A stretch of 64,000 bases of DNA from positions 1-64,000 of the forward strand of contig RFVF01000008.1 in assembly GCA_009922615.1 (NCBI GenBank). Reading direction: 5' to 3'. The notes under the pieces are model-generated. The model searched no databases. It saw only the letters and a program-made list of their open reading frames with translations, and was not told the origin of the DNA. The stretch comes from Pseudomonadota bacterium (GTDB lineage Bacteria > Verrucomicrobiota > Verrucomicrobiia > Limisphaerales > SXTU01). This document shows positions 33,678-43,587 of the stretch, in pieces. The position numbers and the translations under genes were made by a program. How positions within the stretch are numbered: the stretch's first letter is position 1; the number at the start of each line of letters is the position of its first letter.

Positions 33678-34460
33678 GTGAAAATCCTGTTCATCGGCGA
33701 TGTGGTCGGCGCGCCCGGACGCAAGGCCGTGGCCGAACTGGTGCCGGTGCTTCGCGCGCGCCATTGCCTCGACGTGGTCATCGCCAATGGCGAGAACTCC
33801 GCTGGCGGTTCCGGCATCACGCCCGAGACGGCGGCGGACCTCTTCGCCGCCGGGGTGGACATCATCACCAGCGGTGACCATCTCTGGGACCAGAAGGAAG
33901 TTTCCGTGCTGCTCACCAACGAGCCGCGCTTTGTGCGCCCGCTGAATTACCCGCCCGGCTCGCCCGGCCAGGGCAGCACCACGCATCGCCTGCCAGACGG
34001 GCGTTTGCTCGCGGTCATCAACCTACAAGGCCGCACCTTCATGCCGCCGCTGGACAACCCGTTCATCCGCGTGCGCCCTGAGGTCGAGCAACTCCGCCAG
34101 CACACGCCCTTCATCTTCGTGGACATGCACGCCGAGGCGACCTCGGAGAAAATCGCCATCGCCCGGATGCTCGACGGCCAGGTCAGCGCCGTGGTGGGCA
34201 CGCACACGCATGTGCAGACGGCGGACGAGCAAATCTTCCCCGGCGGCACAGCCTTCCTGTGCGACGCGGGCTTCACCGGCCCGCACGAAAGCTGCCTGGG
34301 CCGCGACATCCAGCCCATCATCGAACGCTTCATCACCAGCCAGCCCCGCCGCTTCTCCGTCGCCCGCGACCGCGTGCTCCTGCAAGGCGTGGTCATCGAA
34401 CTGGACGACAAGACCGGCAAGGCGACGGCGATTCAGCGGGTGTCGGAGGCGCTTGCATGA
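33678..34460 (+). CDS. ymdB: YmdB-family metallophosphoesterase
   Basis: 260 aa. Metal-dependent phosphodiesterase family (TIGR00282) whose Bacillus member hydrolyses 2',3'-cyclic nucleotides and affects biofilm and motility gene expression (established). Metal ligands are visible in order: FIGDVVGAPGR, IANGENSAGGSG, TSGDHLWDQ, VDMHAEATSEK, VGTHTHVQTADE. The GTG start at 33678 gives the exact family N-terminus. The next gene begins 10 bp after the stop. Confidence 0.93.
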   Translation: MKILFIGDVVGAPGRKAVAELVPVLRARHCLDVVIANGENSAGGSGITPETAADLFAAGVDIITSGDHLWDQKEVSVLLTNEPRFVRPLNYPPGSPGQGSTTHRLPDGRLLAVINLQGRTFMPPLDNPFIRVRPEVEQLRQHTPFIFVDMHAEATSEKIAIARMLDGQVSAVVGTHTHVQTADEQIFPGGTAFLCDAGFTGPHESCLGRDIQPIIERFITSQPRRFSVARDRVLLQGVVIELDDKTGKATAIQRVSEALA

Positions 34461-34470
34461 CCTAGAAGCG

Positions 34471-35184
34471 ATGAACGCACAGCTCTCAAACTCTGTGAAC
34501 CGCGCCGACCGGGACGGGCTGATTCAATTGGTTCAGCGTTATCTGGCCGAAGAAATCACTGCGTTCGAGTTTGATGAGCAACTAGCCGAGATAGGCGGCC
34601 GGACGACTGATGCGACGGTAAAGTGGAGCGTGGATTTTCTTTGGGGGTTCTACGACGACTGCGAAGACCACAAGGTAGTGGCAACCAAGCAGGAATGGGA
34701 TGCCATCCAACGGTTGCTTCTGTTGCTGCACTCAAACGGAATGGTCAAATCAAGCCCGCGTCGCGAGTGGACGCCGCGACAATTTGTAGCTTCCCTTGGC
34801 CTCCTTGCCTTCCTGTGTGTCGTCTGGCGAACCGGCTTTGACAACCATTTGATTCTTGCCTCTCTTCCACTCGGCATCGTTTCCATGCTCCTGCACCGGT
34901 GGCAGGAGAACTGCGACATATCAGCTTCAACCGAGAAACAAGGGCGGCTGGTGCCGTTCGCTTCCGTTTCCGAGATGCTAGGATTTCGCAGGCGTGCCCA
35001 TGCCTTTTGGAAGGCCAAGTATCCCGCGCGGCTTAAGGGTAGGCTGATACGCAGCCGCTCGGCTGAGGCGGTGCTGCGCTTCCAAGCGCACGTCATGTGG
35101 CTGATCTTCTCACCAATCGTCTTGCTGATTCAGAGTCTGCCGGAAAGCCACTCAGAATGGTCCGTGACCACAACGCAAACCTGA
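34471..35184 (+). CDS. Orphan membrane protein between ymdB and xseA
   Basis: Not recognised. 237 aa with a soluble acidic N-terminal region of about 100 residues and three hydrophobic segments (about 111-129, 133-148 and 209-225). A basic loop lies between the second and third (RLKGRLIRSRSAEAVLRF). GC content is visibly lower than in the flanking genes, hinting at insertion or transfer. Its TGA overlaps the xseA ATG (TGATG), so xseA translation is coupled to it. Function unknown. Confidence 0.6.
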   Translation: MNAQLSNSVNRADRDGLIQLVQRYLAEEITAFEFDEQLAEIGGRTTDATVKWSVDFLWGFYDDCEDHKVVATKQEWDAIQRLLLLLHSNGMVKSSPRREWTPRQFVASLGLLAFLCVVWRTGFDNHLILASLPLGIVSMLLHRWQENCDISASTEKQGRLVPFASVSEMLGFRRRAHAFWKAKYPARLKGRLIRSRSAEAVLRFQAHVMWLIFSPIVLLIQSLPESHSEWSVTTTQT

Positions 35185-36530
35185 TGTCTCGCACATCGAA
35201 AAACCAATGGGACTTCGGTGGTGAACTCTTCCCAACCGAGGCTGTGCGCAAGGTGTTGTCCGTCTCGGAGCTGACCGGGAACATCAAGCGGCTGCTGGAG
35301 AAGCAGGTCGGGCAGGTGGCGGTCTCGGGCGAAATCACCAACCTCCGCGCGCAGGCGTCGGGGCACGTTTACTTCACGCTCAAGGACGTGGGCGCGCAGC
35401 TCGCGTGCGTGCTCTTCCGCAACACGTCCGTCCCGCACCGCGCGCTGCTCGCAGACGGCCAGAAGGTGCTGCTCACCGGCGACGTGACGGTCTATGAGGC
35501 GCGCGGGCAGTATCAGCTCATCGTCAGCAGCGCGGAGTTGCAGGGCGTGGGCGCGTTGCAGGCAGCCTTCGAGCGGCTCAAGGAAAAGCTCGCGGCGGAA
35601 GGCCTGTTCAAGTTCGAGCGTAAGCGCAAGCTCCCGCGTTACCCCCAACGCATCGGTCTCGTCACCTCACCCACCGGCGCAGCCATCCGCGACGTGCTGC
35701 ACGTCATCGCGCGCCGCCAGCCGGGCTTGGAAATCATCTTCGTCCCGTGCCGGGTGCAGGGGGATGGAGCGGCGGCGGAAATTGCGTCGGCCATCCGGCT
35801 GCTCAACGCGTTTCAATCGGCAATCGGCAATCGGCAATCGACAATTGACCTCATCCTCGTCACCCGTGGCGGCGGCTCGCTCGAAGACCTCTGGGCCTTC
35901 AACGAGGAAGCCGTCGCCCGCGCCATCTTCGAGTCGGCGGTGCCGGTCGTGTCGGCGGTCGGACACGAGATTGATTTCACCATCGCAGACTTCGTCGCGG
36001 ACCTGCGCGCGGCCACGCCCAGCGCGGCGGCGGAGTTGATCACGGAAGGCGCGTTCGCCAGCCGGGAGTTCGTGGCGGATGCGACAGTGCGGCTGCGCTT
36101 ACTCGCACGGCAGCACTTGGAGGCGGCAGAAGAACGTTTCGCGCAGGTCCGCCACCGTCTTTCACTCGCGCATCCGCAGCGGCGTTTGGAAGGATTCGCC
36201 CAGCGGCTCGATGATGCCACCGTCGGGCTTGGCCGCGAGATGAAGTCGCAGTTGCGTGAACGGCAGCACCGTGTCCAGCAGGCGGTGGCGCGCCTCCGGC
36301 AGCTCAAGCCCGCCGCCCGGATCGCCTTGCGTCAAGCTCACCTCGCATCGCTCACCAGCCGCCTGCGCCTGCTCTCGCCCGAGAACGTCCTCGCGCGCGG
36401 CTACTCAATCACCACGGATGCCGCCACCGGCAAAGTAATCCGCCGCGCCGGGCAGGCCAAGCCCGGCCAGACCCTTCGCACGCGCGTGCAAGACGGTGCG
36501 GTGGAGAGCGTGGTGCGCAAGCTCCAGTAG
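35184..36530 (+). CDS. xseA: Exodeoxyribonuclease VII large subunit
   Basis: Single-strand exonuclease subunit. 448 aa. The N-terminal OB fold (about 20-110: LLEKQVGQVAVSGEITNLRAQASGHVYFTLKD) precedes the catalytic core with YPQRIGLVTSPTGAAIRD, LVTRGGGSLEDLWAFNEE and VVSAVGHEIDFTIADFVAD, then a helical tail. The start is fixed by the TGATG overlap with the preceding gene. A heptanucleotide repeat (35814-35848) is translated inside the core as FQSAIGNRQSTID, lengthening a loop before LILVTRGGGS. The small subunit xseB is not seen nearby. Confidence 0.95.
   Translation: MSRTSKNQWDFGGELFPTEAVRKVLSVSELTGNIKRLLEKQVGQVAVSGEITNLRAQASGHVYFTLKDVGAQLACVLFRNTSVPHRALLADGQKVLLTGDVTVYEARGQYQLIVSSAELQGVGALQAAFERLKEKLAAEGLFKFERKRKLPRYPQRIGLVTSPTGAAIRDVLHVIARRQPGLEIIFVPCRVQGDGAAAEIASAIRLLNAFQSAIGNRQSTIDLILVTRGGGSLEDLWAFNEEAVARAIFESAVPVVSAVGHEIDFTIADFVADLRAATPSAAAELITEGAFASREFVADATVRLRLLARQHLEAAEERFAQVRHRLSLAHPQRRLEGFAQRLDDATVGLGREMKSQLRERQHRVQQAVARLRQLKPAARIALRQAHLASLTSRLRLLSPENVLARGYSITTDAATGKVIRRAGQAKPGQTLRTRVQDGAVESVVRKLQ
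35814..35848. repeat. Heptanucleotide repeat (CAATCGG x5) inside xseA
   Basis: Five head-to-tail units starting at 35814, 35821, 35828, 35835 and 35842. The last two have changed (CAATCGA, CAATTGA). Translated in frame within the catalytic domain of xseA. Confidence 0.85.
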
Positions 36531-36582
36531 CGGACGCAATTCATCGTTGCAATTCCCACGCTGGCTCCGTTCCCATTCCGCC

Positions 36583-37587
36583 ATGCGTTCCACCTGCTTT
36601 GCCGCCGCTTTGCTCGCTCTCCAACTCGCCGCTTCCGCCGCCGCGCTGCCCGAGGGTGTGCGCCGCGTGAAGGTGCTCAACTACCCGGACTGCTTCGAAC
36701 TCTCCAACGCCGACACGCGCGTGACGCTTTGCCACCAAGTCGGCGGGCGGGTGCTGGAATACGCTCACCAAGGCAAGAACGCTCTCTACCTCGACCCGCG
36801 CGAGGAGAAGTGGGGCACGCCCGGCGGACCGAAAGCCCCGTCCAGCGCGGGTCGCTTCGACATCGGGCCGGAGTATCTCATTCCGAAGCGCGACACGCTC
36901 TGGGCTGGCGAGTGGCAGGCGGAAGCCACCGGCCCGCGCGCCGTCCGCCTCACCAGCCAACCCGACGAAGCAACCGGTGTGCAGCTCATCCGCAACTTCC
37001 GCCTCGCCGCCACCGGCACGCATCTCGCCTGCGAGCAGGTCATCAAGAATGTTTCCAAGGAGCCGAAGTTCTGGACGCACTGGAGCCGCACCTTCGCGGT
37101 GCATGGTGGCATCGGCGTCATCCCGCAGACACCGGACACGCGGCGCTTTCCCAGCGGCTTCGTGATGTATAACCAAGGCGCGGAACACAACATCATCCTC
37201 AAGCCCACGGACCCAAACGTGCGGATGCGCGGCGACTTCCTCGAAGTCCTCGGGCCGACCAAGCAGCCCAAGCTCGGCTTTGACTCCAACGCCGGCTGGT
37301 TCGCCTACGTGATGCCGCACGACCAGGCGTTCGTGAAACGCTACCCCTCGCCGAAGGACGGCGTGTATCCCGAAATCGCCGGGCTGACGCTGTGCTTCTG
37401 GTATCCACAGGCGAGTTTCGTGCCCGCGTGCGAACTGGAGCCGCACGGCCCGCGCCGGACCATCGCGCCGGGCGCGAGCGTCAGCTTCACGGAAGACTGG
37501 TATCTGCTCCCGCACAAGTTCCCCGCTGCGGGCGAGCAGATCGACTTGGCGAAGCTGTCGACCCAAGTGGAAGCAGCATTCAAGTGA
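36583..37587 (+). CDS. Exported DUF4380-like protein
   Basis: 334 aa. The signal peptide (RSTCFAAALLALQLAASAAA) is followed by a domain that reads like the DUF4380/aldose-epimerase-type beta-sandwich (CFELSNADTRVTLCHQVGGRVLEY, then HWSRTFAVHGGIGVIPQTP). Such proteins are linked to carbohydrate handling in this phylum, but no catalytic residues can be named. The ATG at 36583 gives a clean signal peptide. It is 32 bp ahead of an oxidoreductase gene on the same strand. Confidence 0.7.
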   Translation: MRSTCFAAALLALQLAASAAALPEGVRRVKVLNYPDCFELSNADTRVTLCHQVGGRVLEYAHQGKNALYLDPREEKWGTPGGPKAPSSAGRFDIGPEYLIPKRDTLWAGEWQAEATGPRAVRLTSQPDEATGVQLIRNFRLAATGTHLACEQVIKNVSKEPKFWTHWSRTFAVHGGIGVIPQTPDTRRFPSGFVMYNQGAEHNIILKPTDPNVRMRGDFLEVLGPTKQPKLGFDSNAGWFAYVMPHDQAFVKRYPSPKDGVYPEIAGLTLCFWYPQASFVPACELEPHGPRRTIAPGASVSFTEDWYLLPHKFPAAGEQIDLAKLSTQVEAAFK

Positions 37588-37619
37588 TCGGTGAGCAGCA
37601 ATGCATAAAACATAATCCA

Positions 37620-38657
37620 ATGCCCACCACCGCCATCGTTCTCACCCACGCCGGAGGACCGCACCTCGACGCCTATCTCGCCGGTCTTGCCGTCAGCACT
37701 GAAGTTGCCGAGGTCTGCGTCGCCGACGCAGGCGGCAGCACCTTGGCCGCCGCGCAAAAGGCACTCGGGCCGAAGCTCAAGGCAACCGGCAAGGACGCCG
37801 CCGCGTTGATGCGCGAGCATAAACCGAAGTTGGCGCTCGTCACGATGGAAGCCGTGCTCGCGCCGCCGGCGATTGATGCTGCGTTGGAACACGGCTGCCA
37901 CGTGATGGCCGAGAAGCCCGCGTGCGTGCGCGCTTCTGACTTCGAGCCGCTCGTGCTCAAGGCCGAGGGCAAGCATCTGCATCTCATGCTCGCATTCGCC
38001 AACCGTATCCGGCCCGAGGCCCGCGAAGCGCAGCGCCTCGTGCGCGAGGGACGGCTGGGAAAACTCTACGGCATGGAGATTCACCTCGTCGCGGACCAAA
38101 CGCGGCTCAAGAGCGAGGGCTATCGCAAAAGTTGGTCCGGCCAGAAAGCCCGCGCAGGTGGCGGGCATCTCACGTGGCTGGGCATTCACTGGCTGGACTT
38201 AGCGCTGTTCATCACGGGTGCGGAGATCGAGGCCGTCGCGGGCTTTTCCGGCATTGTCGGCGGGCAGCAGATGGACGTGGAGGATTCCAACGCTGCGGCG
38301 CTGAAATTCGCCGGCGGATTCTTCGGCACGCTCACCAGCGGCTATTACCTCGACCGCGGTTATCACCAGCACATCAAGGTTTGGGGCGAGAAAGGCTGGC
38401 TGGAGTTGAACCACCAGCCCGAAGTCAGCTTGAAATGGTATTCCACCGCCGAGCCGAAGGTCGCGGGCATCCAAACCTACACGCCGCCGAACGAGCCGAC
38501 TGGCTACACGCCGTGGGTCCACGCTTGCGCCCGTGCCGCCGCCGGCCTGCAAGATCCGCCCGTGACCGGCCGCGAAGGGCTGCGCGTGCTGGATGCCATT
38601 TACGCCTTCTACGAGGCCGCGAAAGTGGGGCAGACCAAATCCGTCGCGCGCAAGTAA
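37620..38657 (+). CDS. Gfo/Idh/MocA family oxidoreductase
   Basis: 345 aa. NAD(P)-dependent dehydrogenase family acting on sugars or inositols. The N-terminal Rossmann part is atypical (TAIVLTHAGGPHLDAYLAGL rather than GxGxxG), but EHGCHVMAEKPACVRASDFEPL has the family EKP motif. The C-terminal domain has GGGHLTWLGIHWLDLALFITG with the usual catalytic-region His. No Tat signal is seen, so it is cytoplasmic. It probably works on a carbohydrate together with the preceding gene; substrate unknown. Confidence 0.88.
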   Translation: MPTTAIVLTHAGGPHLDAYLAGLAVSTEVAEVCVADAGGSTLAAAQKALGPKLKATGKDAAALMREHKPKLALVTMEAVLAPPAIDAALEHGCHVMAEKPACVRASDFEPLVLKAEGKHLHLMLAFANRIRPEAREAQRLVREGRLGKLYGMEIHLVADQTRLKSEGYRKSWSGQKARAGGGHLTWLGIHWLDLALFITGAEIEAVAGFSGIVGGQQMDVEDSNAAALKFAGGFFGTLTSGYYLDRGYHQHIKVWGEKGWLELNHQPEVSLKWYSTAEPKVAGIQTYTPPNEPTGYTPWVHACARAAAGLQDPPVTGREGLRVLDAIYAFYEAAKVGQTKSVARK

Positions 38658-38704
38658 GCCGCGCTCCCGCGCAATAAAGCCGCGCCGCCCAGCGTCGGTT
38701 CCTC

Positions 38705-41700
38705 GTGTTCCGCACCACGATTGCCCTACTGCTCTGTCCGGTCCTCATCACAGAGGCCGCCGAGCGCGTGGATTACCTCAAGGCGGTGAAGCCGGTCCTC
38801 GCCGCGCGCTGCTATTCCTGTCACGGCGCGCTCAAGCAAAACAGCGGGCTCCGACTCGACACAGCGGAACTCCTTCGCAAGGGCGGCAAGCACGGGCCCG
38901 CCATTGTCGCCGGCAAACCCGACGCCAGCCTCCTCATCAAGAAAGTTTCCGCGCACAGCCTCGACGAGCGGATGCCGCCCGAGGGCGAACCGCTCAAGCC
39001 CGAGCAGATCGCCGTGCTGCGCGAGTGGGTTGCCGCCGGCGCACCGGCGCCGAAGGATGAGCAGCCTGAGCGCGACCCGCGTGAGCACTGGGCCTTCAAG
39101 GCTCCGGCGAAATCCGCCATTCCCACAACCGGCTATCGGCCATCGGCCATCGGCAATCCGGTTGACGCCTTCCTCGAAGCCCAGCGCCGTCAGCAAGGCC
39201 TCACCGCCCAGCCGCCCGCTGAGAAGTCCATTTGGCTGCGGCGCGTTACGCTCGACCTCACCGGCCTGCCGCCGACGCAGGAAGAGTTGCACGCCTTCGA
39301 CGCGGACAAATCACCGCAGGCCCACGAGCGCGTCGTCGAGCGCCTCCTCGCCAGCCCGCACTACGGCGAGCGCTGGGGCCGACATTTCATGGACATCTGG
39401 CGCTACAGCGACTGGTGGGGGCTCGGCGCGCAGCTTCGTTACAGCCAGAAGCACATCTGGCACTGGCGCGACTGGCTGGTCGAAGCCCTCAACGCCGACA
39501 AAGGTTACGACCGGATGATTGTCGAGCAAATCGCCGGCGATGAACTCGCGCCCACCGATCCCGCCACGCTCCGTGCCACCGGCTTCATGGCGCGCAACTA
39601 CTACCTCTTCAACCGCACGACCTGGATGGACGACGTCGTCGAGCACACCAGCAAGGCCTTCCTCGGCCTCACGATGAACTGCGTTAAGTGTCACGACCAC
39701 AAATACGACCCACTCACGACGACCGATTACTACGCCATGCGCGCCATCTTCGAGCCGTATCACGCGCGACTCGACGAGTTGCCCGGCACGACCGACTTGG
39801 AGAAAGACGGCCTGCCGCGTGCCTACGACCTGCATCTCGACCGCCCGACATTCATCCATCTTAAAGGCGACGAGAAGAAACCCGACACCAACCAAGTCAT
39901 CCGCGCCGCCATCCCGGCCGCGCTGGCCTTCAAGCAGCTCGACATCAAGCCGGTCCAACTCCCCGCAGCCGCGCACAATCCCGCGCTCCAGCCGTGGGTG
40001 CTCACGAACCACCTCGCTGCCGCCGAGGAGCAAGTCACCGTCGCCCGGCAAGCCGTCGAGGCCGCGAAAAAGAAACTCGCCGAAGTGGAGCGCGCTTCCG
40101 CCGGAGCGCCGAGTATCGCTCGGCAGGAGGTTGCGAAAGCTCCAGCGGCTCATTCCAGTCCGTTGCCTGAGCCGACCAATGCTCGGCGCGCCGATGGCAA
40201 GCCGCTCTTCACCGACAATTTCTCCGCCGCCAATCCGCAGCTCTGGGAACTGTGCGACGGTCAGTGGAGCTACACCGACGGCGTGCTCCGCCAATCCGAA
40301 GTGAAGCCCTCGCGCAGCGCTGCCCGCAGCCGAGCGGACCATCCCGCCGACTTCATCGCCACCTTCAAATTCCGCCCGACCGGCGGTGCGACTTACAAAT
40401 CCGTCGGCTTCACCTTCGACACGACCGACGCGCGCGAGTCACTCGTTTACCTCAGCGCGCACGCCTCTGGTCCGAAGCTCCAAATCGCCTACGGCAAGGC
40501 GAACCAATACAACTACCCGCCCGCTGGCATGCAGTCGCGTGCTGTCAAGCTCGGCGAAACCTACGAAGTGACCATCCGCGTGCGCGGCTCGCTCCTCAAC
40601 GTCGCCGTCAACGGCGAGCACGCTCTGGCCTTCGAGCTGCCCGATCGCTCACCCGGGAAGTTCCAGCTTATCACCTACGACGCCACGGCGGACTTCCTCG
40701 CCTTCGAGTTGAGCGCGTTGTCCGCAGACACGCAGCTCGTGAAATCCAGCGCACCCGCACCTGCGCCGACGGCCAAAGCCGCCGTGCCCGCCGCGATCAC
40801 CTCGCCCGAGCAAGCGCGCCTCGCGCTCAAGGCCGCTGAACTCGCGCTCACCGCCGCCGAGCTGCGCTCCGCAATGGTCCGCGCCGTGTGGGACGCCGAT
40901 TCAAAGCGCGACCAAACGAACCTGCTCGCCGCCGCCGCGTTGGCCGAAGCGAAGCTCAAGCTCGCCCAGGCCGAGGCTGACGTGGCGAAGGCGGAGTTGG
41001 AACTGGTTGCGCCCGGTTCTGAACCGAAGAAGAAGAAAGAGCCGGACGCCGAGAAGAAGCTGAAGACTGCGCAAGAGTCGTTGGCCAAGGCACAAAAGGC
41101 CGTCGCCTCGCCCGGCACGAACTACACCTCGCTCCGCGCCACGCTGAAGGCCTTCGAGGGCCCCGACGAAAGCGAAGCGCACCGCCAGCTCCCGTATCCG
41201 ACCACCAGCACTGGCCGCCGGCTCGCCTTCGCCAACTGGCTTGCCGACCGCCAGAACCCACTCACCGCCCGCGTGCTCGTGAACCACGTTTGGACCCGCC
41301 ACTTCGGCCAGCCGCTGGTCGCCAACGTCACCGACTTCGGCCGCCGTGCTGCGCGCCCCGTCCACGCCGAGTTACTCGACTGGCTCGCGGTGGAGTTCAT
41401 GGAGCACGGGTGGAGCATCAAGCACCTGCATCGGCAGATGGTGTTGTCCGAGGCGTATCGGATGAGCAGCAGCAATGCAGTCGAGAGTCGAGGAGGGACG
41501 AAAGTCGAGGGCGGCAAAGTCCCGGCTCTCGACCCTCGACCCTGGACCCTCGACCCAGAAAACCGCTTCTACTGGCGCATGAACCCGCAGCGCATGGACG
41601 CGAACGTCCTCCGCGACAGCCTGCTCCACCTTGCCGGCACGCTCGATCCCAAGCTCGGCGGGCCGACGATTGACCCGAAGCGCGAGGATTCGCTGCGCCG

Positions 41701-42100
41701 CAGCTTCTACTTCACGCAGTCGCCCGAGGACTTGAACAAGTTCCTGGAGATGTTCGACAACGCGAACACGAAGGAATGCTACCGTCGCGACGAAAGCATC
41801 CTCCCGCAGCAGGCGCTTGCGATGTCGAACAGTCGACTCGTCTCCACCGCCGCCGCGAAGGTCGCCGAGCGCTTGGTAAAGGACGCGGAAAGCGCCTCCG
41901 ACGAAGTCTTCATCCGCACCACCTTCACCACGCTCCTCGCCACCGCCCCGACGGCCGCCGAACAAAAACTTTGCGGCGAAAGCCTCGCGCAATTTCTGGC
42001 CACCGCGAAGGAAGCCAAGGCCGCCCAGCCCGAGACCAAGGCCCGCGCTGCCCTCGTCCACGCGCTCTTGAATCACAACGACTTCATCACTATTCGTTAA
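38705..42100 (+). CDS. Giant PSCyt1-DUF1549-DUF1553 protein with lectin-like insert
   Basis: 1131 aa from a GTG that begins a short signal peptide. Cytochrome-type motif CYSCH (Cys36, Cys39, His40) with MPP at about 92. DUF1549 spans about 150-365 ([34 protein letters not shown], end block [15 protein letters not shown]). A central region holds an Ala/Lys-rich coiled coil, a concanavalin-like domain at about 505-675 ([14 protein letters not shown]), and a second long Ala/Glu/Lys coiled coil. DUF1553 then follows ([24 protein letters not shown]). Two heptamer repeats are translated in frame (39133-39160, 41479-41562). It is 8 bp from its DUF1501 partner. Likely an envelope redox or polysaccharide-binding complex; unproven. 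Confidence 0.9.
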   Translation: MFRTTIALLLCPVLITEAAERVDYLKAVKPVLAARCYSCHGALKQNSGLRLDTAELLRKGGKHGPAIVAGKPDASLLIKKVSAHSLDERMPPEGEPLKPEQIAVLREWVAAGAPAPKDEQPERDPREHWAFKAPAKSAIPTTGYRPSAIGNPVDAFLEAQRRQQGLTAQPPAEKSIWLRRVTLDLTGLPPTQEELHAFDADKSPQAHERVVERLLASPHYGERWGRHFMDIWRYSDWWGLGAQLRYSQKHIWHWRDWLVEALNADKGYDRMIVEQIAGDELAPTDPATLRATGFMARNYYLFNRTTWMDDVVEHTSKAFLGLTMNCVKCHDHKYDPLTTTDYYAMRAIFEPYHARLDELPGTTDLEKDGLPRAYDLHLDRPTFIHLKGDEKKPDTNQVIRAAIPAALAFKQLDIKPVQLPAAAHNPALQPWVLTNHLAAAEEQVTVARQAVEAAKKKLAEVERASAGAPSIARQEVAKAPAAHSSPLPEPTNARRADGKPLFTDNFSAANPQLWELCDGQWSYTDGVLRQSEVKPSRSAARSRADHPADFIATFKFRPTGGATYKSVGFTFDTTDARESLVYLSAHASGPKLQIAYGKANQYNYPPAGMQSRAVKLGETYEVTIRVRGSLLNVAVNGEHALAFELPDRSPGKFQLITYDATADFLAFELSALSADTQLVKSSAPAPAPTAKAAVPAAITSPEQARLALKAAELALTAAELRSAMVRAVWDADSKRDQTNLLAAAALAEAKLKLAQAEADVAKAELELVAPGSEPKKKKEPDAEKKLKTAQESLAKAQKAVASPGTNYTSLRATLKAFEGPDESEAHRQLPYPTTSTGRRLAFANWLADRQNPLTARVLVNHVWTRHFGQPLVANVTDFGRRAARPVHAELLDWLAVEFMEHGWSIKHLHRQMVLSEAYRMSSSNAVESRGGTKVEGGKVPALDPRPWTLDPENRFYWRMNPQRMDANVLRDSLLHLAGTLDPKLGGPTIDPKREDSLRRSFYFTQSPEDLNKFLEMFDNANTKECYRRDESILPQQALAMSNSRLVSTAAAKVAERLVKDAESASDEVFIRTTFTTLLATAPTAAEQKLCGESLAQFLATAKEAKAAQPETKARAALVHALLNHNDFITIR
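39133..39160. repeat. Heptanucleotide repeat (CCATCGG-type x4) in the PSCyt1 gene
   Basis: Units CTATCGG, CCATCGG, CCATCGG, CAATCCG at 39133, 39140, 39147 and 39154. Translated in frame as [10 protein letters not shown] between PSCyt1 and DUF1549. Related to the unit in xseA. Confidence 0.8.
41479..41562. repeat. Inverted heptamer repeat inside the DUF1553 domain
   Basis: The left part has AGTCGAG units at 41479 and 41486. The right part has CTCTCGA, CCCTCGA, CCCTGGA and CCCTCGA from 41526 to 41553. The two parts are inverted relative to each other, so the RNA can fold back. Translated in frame as an insertion after [12 protein letters not shown]. Confidence 0.8.
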
Positions 42101-42108
42101 GCCAGTCC

Positions 42109-43575
42109 ATGAGCAGCCAGCGCACATACTTTCAGAGCGAGTCGCCCGCTTGGACCCGCCGTTCCTTCCTCACCCGCTCCGGCTTGGGCTTCGGCGGTCT
42201 CGCGCTGGGCACGATGCTCGCGCGCGATGGCTTCGGGCTGGAGAGCAGTTGGCGGCCGCCCACGGGGCTGCCGCACTTCCCGGCGCGAGCGAAGTCGGTC
42301 ATCTGGATTTTCCTGCGCGGCGGGTTGAGCCACATGGAGAGCTTCGACCCCAAGCCCGCGCTCACCCAATACTCCGGCAAGACCTTCGATGAGACGCCGT
42401 TCAAGGGCGTGAACGACCCGGAGAAGCGCAAGCGCGTGCGCGTCGTCGTGGTGAACGACGCCAACGGCCAGCAGCGCAACAAAATTTACCCGCTGCAAAT
42501 CGGATCCGCGCCGGGCGGCCGCAGCGGCATCGAAGTGAGCGACTGGTTCCCCCATCTCCGCAACTGCGTGGACGACCTCGCCATCGTGCGCTCGATGTGG
42601 ACCACCGACGACAATCACGGGGCACAGGTCCAGTTCCATTCCGGCCGCCACATGCTCGACGTGCAGGAGCCGACCATCGGTGCGTGGGTGAACTACGGCC
42701 TCGGCTCGCTCAACGACAACCTCCCGCAGTTCATCAACATGGGCCCGCGCTTCTTCGACAAGCGCGACGGCCGCTACCTCGGCCCCGCCTACGACGCCGT
42801 GCCGCTCGTCATTGACCCGCGCGAGCCGCTCGCCTACGCGCGGCCCGAAGGCGACACGAGCTCGGCAGAGCAGCAGATCCAGTTCGACCTCGTCAACAAA
42901 TTGAATCGCCTCAAGGCCACGCAGTATCCCGGCGACCAGGCACTCGACGCGCGCATCAAAAGCTACGAGCTCGCCTACCGCATGCAGATGGCTGTGCCCG
43001 AGGCCGTCAACACCGAGCGCGAAACCGAGGAGACGAAGAAGCTATACGGTCTGGACCAGAGCGAGACGAAAGCCTTCGGCGCGCAACTGCTCGCGGCTCG
43101 GCGCTTTGTCGAGCGCGGCGTGCGCTTCATCCAAATCCAGCACGGCGACGGCGCGGCCGGCGCGTGGGACGCACACAGCGGGCTGAAGGCGAACCATTCC
43201 AAGCTCTCCGCGCAGGTGGACAAGCCCACGGCTGGCCTGCTGCAAGATTTGAAGCGTCGCGGCCTGCTGGACGAGACCATCGTCGTCTTCGCCACGGAAT
43301 TCGGCCGCACGCCCGGCTCGCAGGGCGCGGACGGCCGCGATCATCACCCTTACGGCTTCAGCGTGTGGCTCGCGGGCGGTGGCATCAAAGGCGGCGTGGT
43401 CCACGGTGCGACGGACGAGCTGGGCTTCCACGCGGTCGAGGATGCGCACTACGTCACCGACATCCACGCAACAATTCTCCACCAGCTCGGCCTCGAAGGC
43501 CGCAAACTGGAAGTCCCCGACCGCAAGCGCCTTGATCTGGACTACGGCGAGGTCATCAAGCCGATTCTCGCCTGA
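42109..43575 (+). CDS. DUF1501 family exported protein (Tat substrate)
   Basis: 488 aa. Twin-arginine signal [19 protein letters not shown]. It belongs to the DUF1501 family, distantly sulfatase/phosphatase-like, with [59 protein letters not shown] and a C-terminal THGxxDE-like block ([10 protein letters not shown]). It is 8 bp behind the giant cytochrome gene, the standard pair in this phylum. Probably located in the periplasm with its partner. Function unknown. Confidence 0.92.
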   Translation: MSSQRTYFQSESPAWTRRSFLTRSGLGFGGLALGTMLARDGFGLESSWRPPTGLPHFPARAKSVIWIFLRGGLSHMESFDPKPALTQYSGKTFDETPFKGVNDPEKRKRVRVVVVNDANGQQRNKIYPLQIGSAPGGRSGIEVSDWFPHLRNCVDDLAIVRSMWTTDDNHGAQVQFHSGRHMLDVQEPTIGAWVNYGLGSLNDNLPQFINMGPRFFDKRDGRYLGPAYDAVPLVIDPREPLAYARPEGDTSSAEQQIQFDLVNKLNRLKATQYPGDQALDARIKSYELAYRMQMAVPEAVNTERETEETKKLYGLDQSETKAFGAQLLAARRFVERGVRFIQIQHGDGAAGAWDAHSGLKANHSKLSAQVDKPTAGLLQDLKRRGLLDETIVVFATEFGRTPGSQGADGRDHHPYGFSVWLAGGGIKGGVVHGATDELGFHAVEDAHYVTDIHATILHQLGLEGRKLEVPDRKRLDLDYGEVIKPILA

Positions 43576-43587
43576 GCGCGGGCCGGG

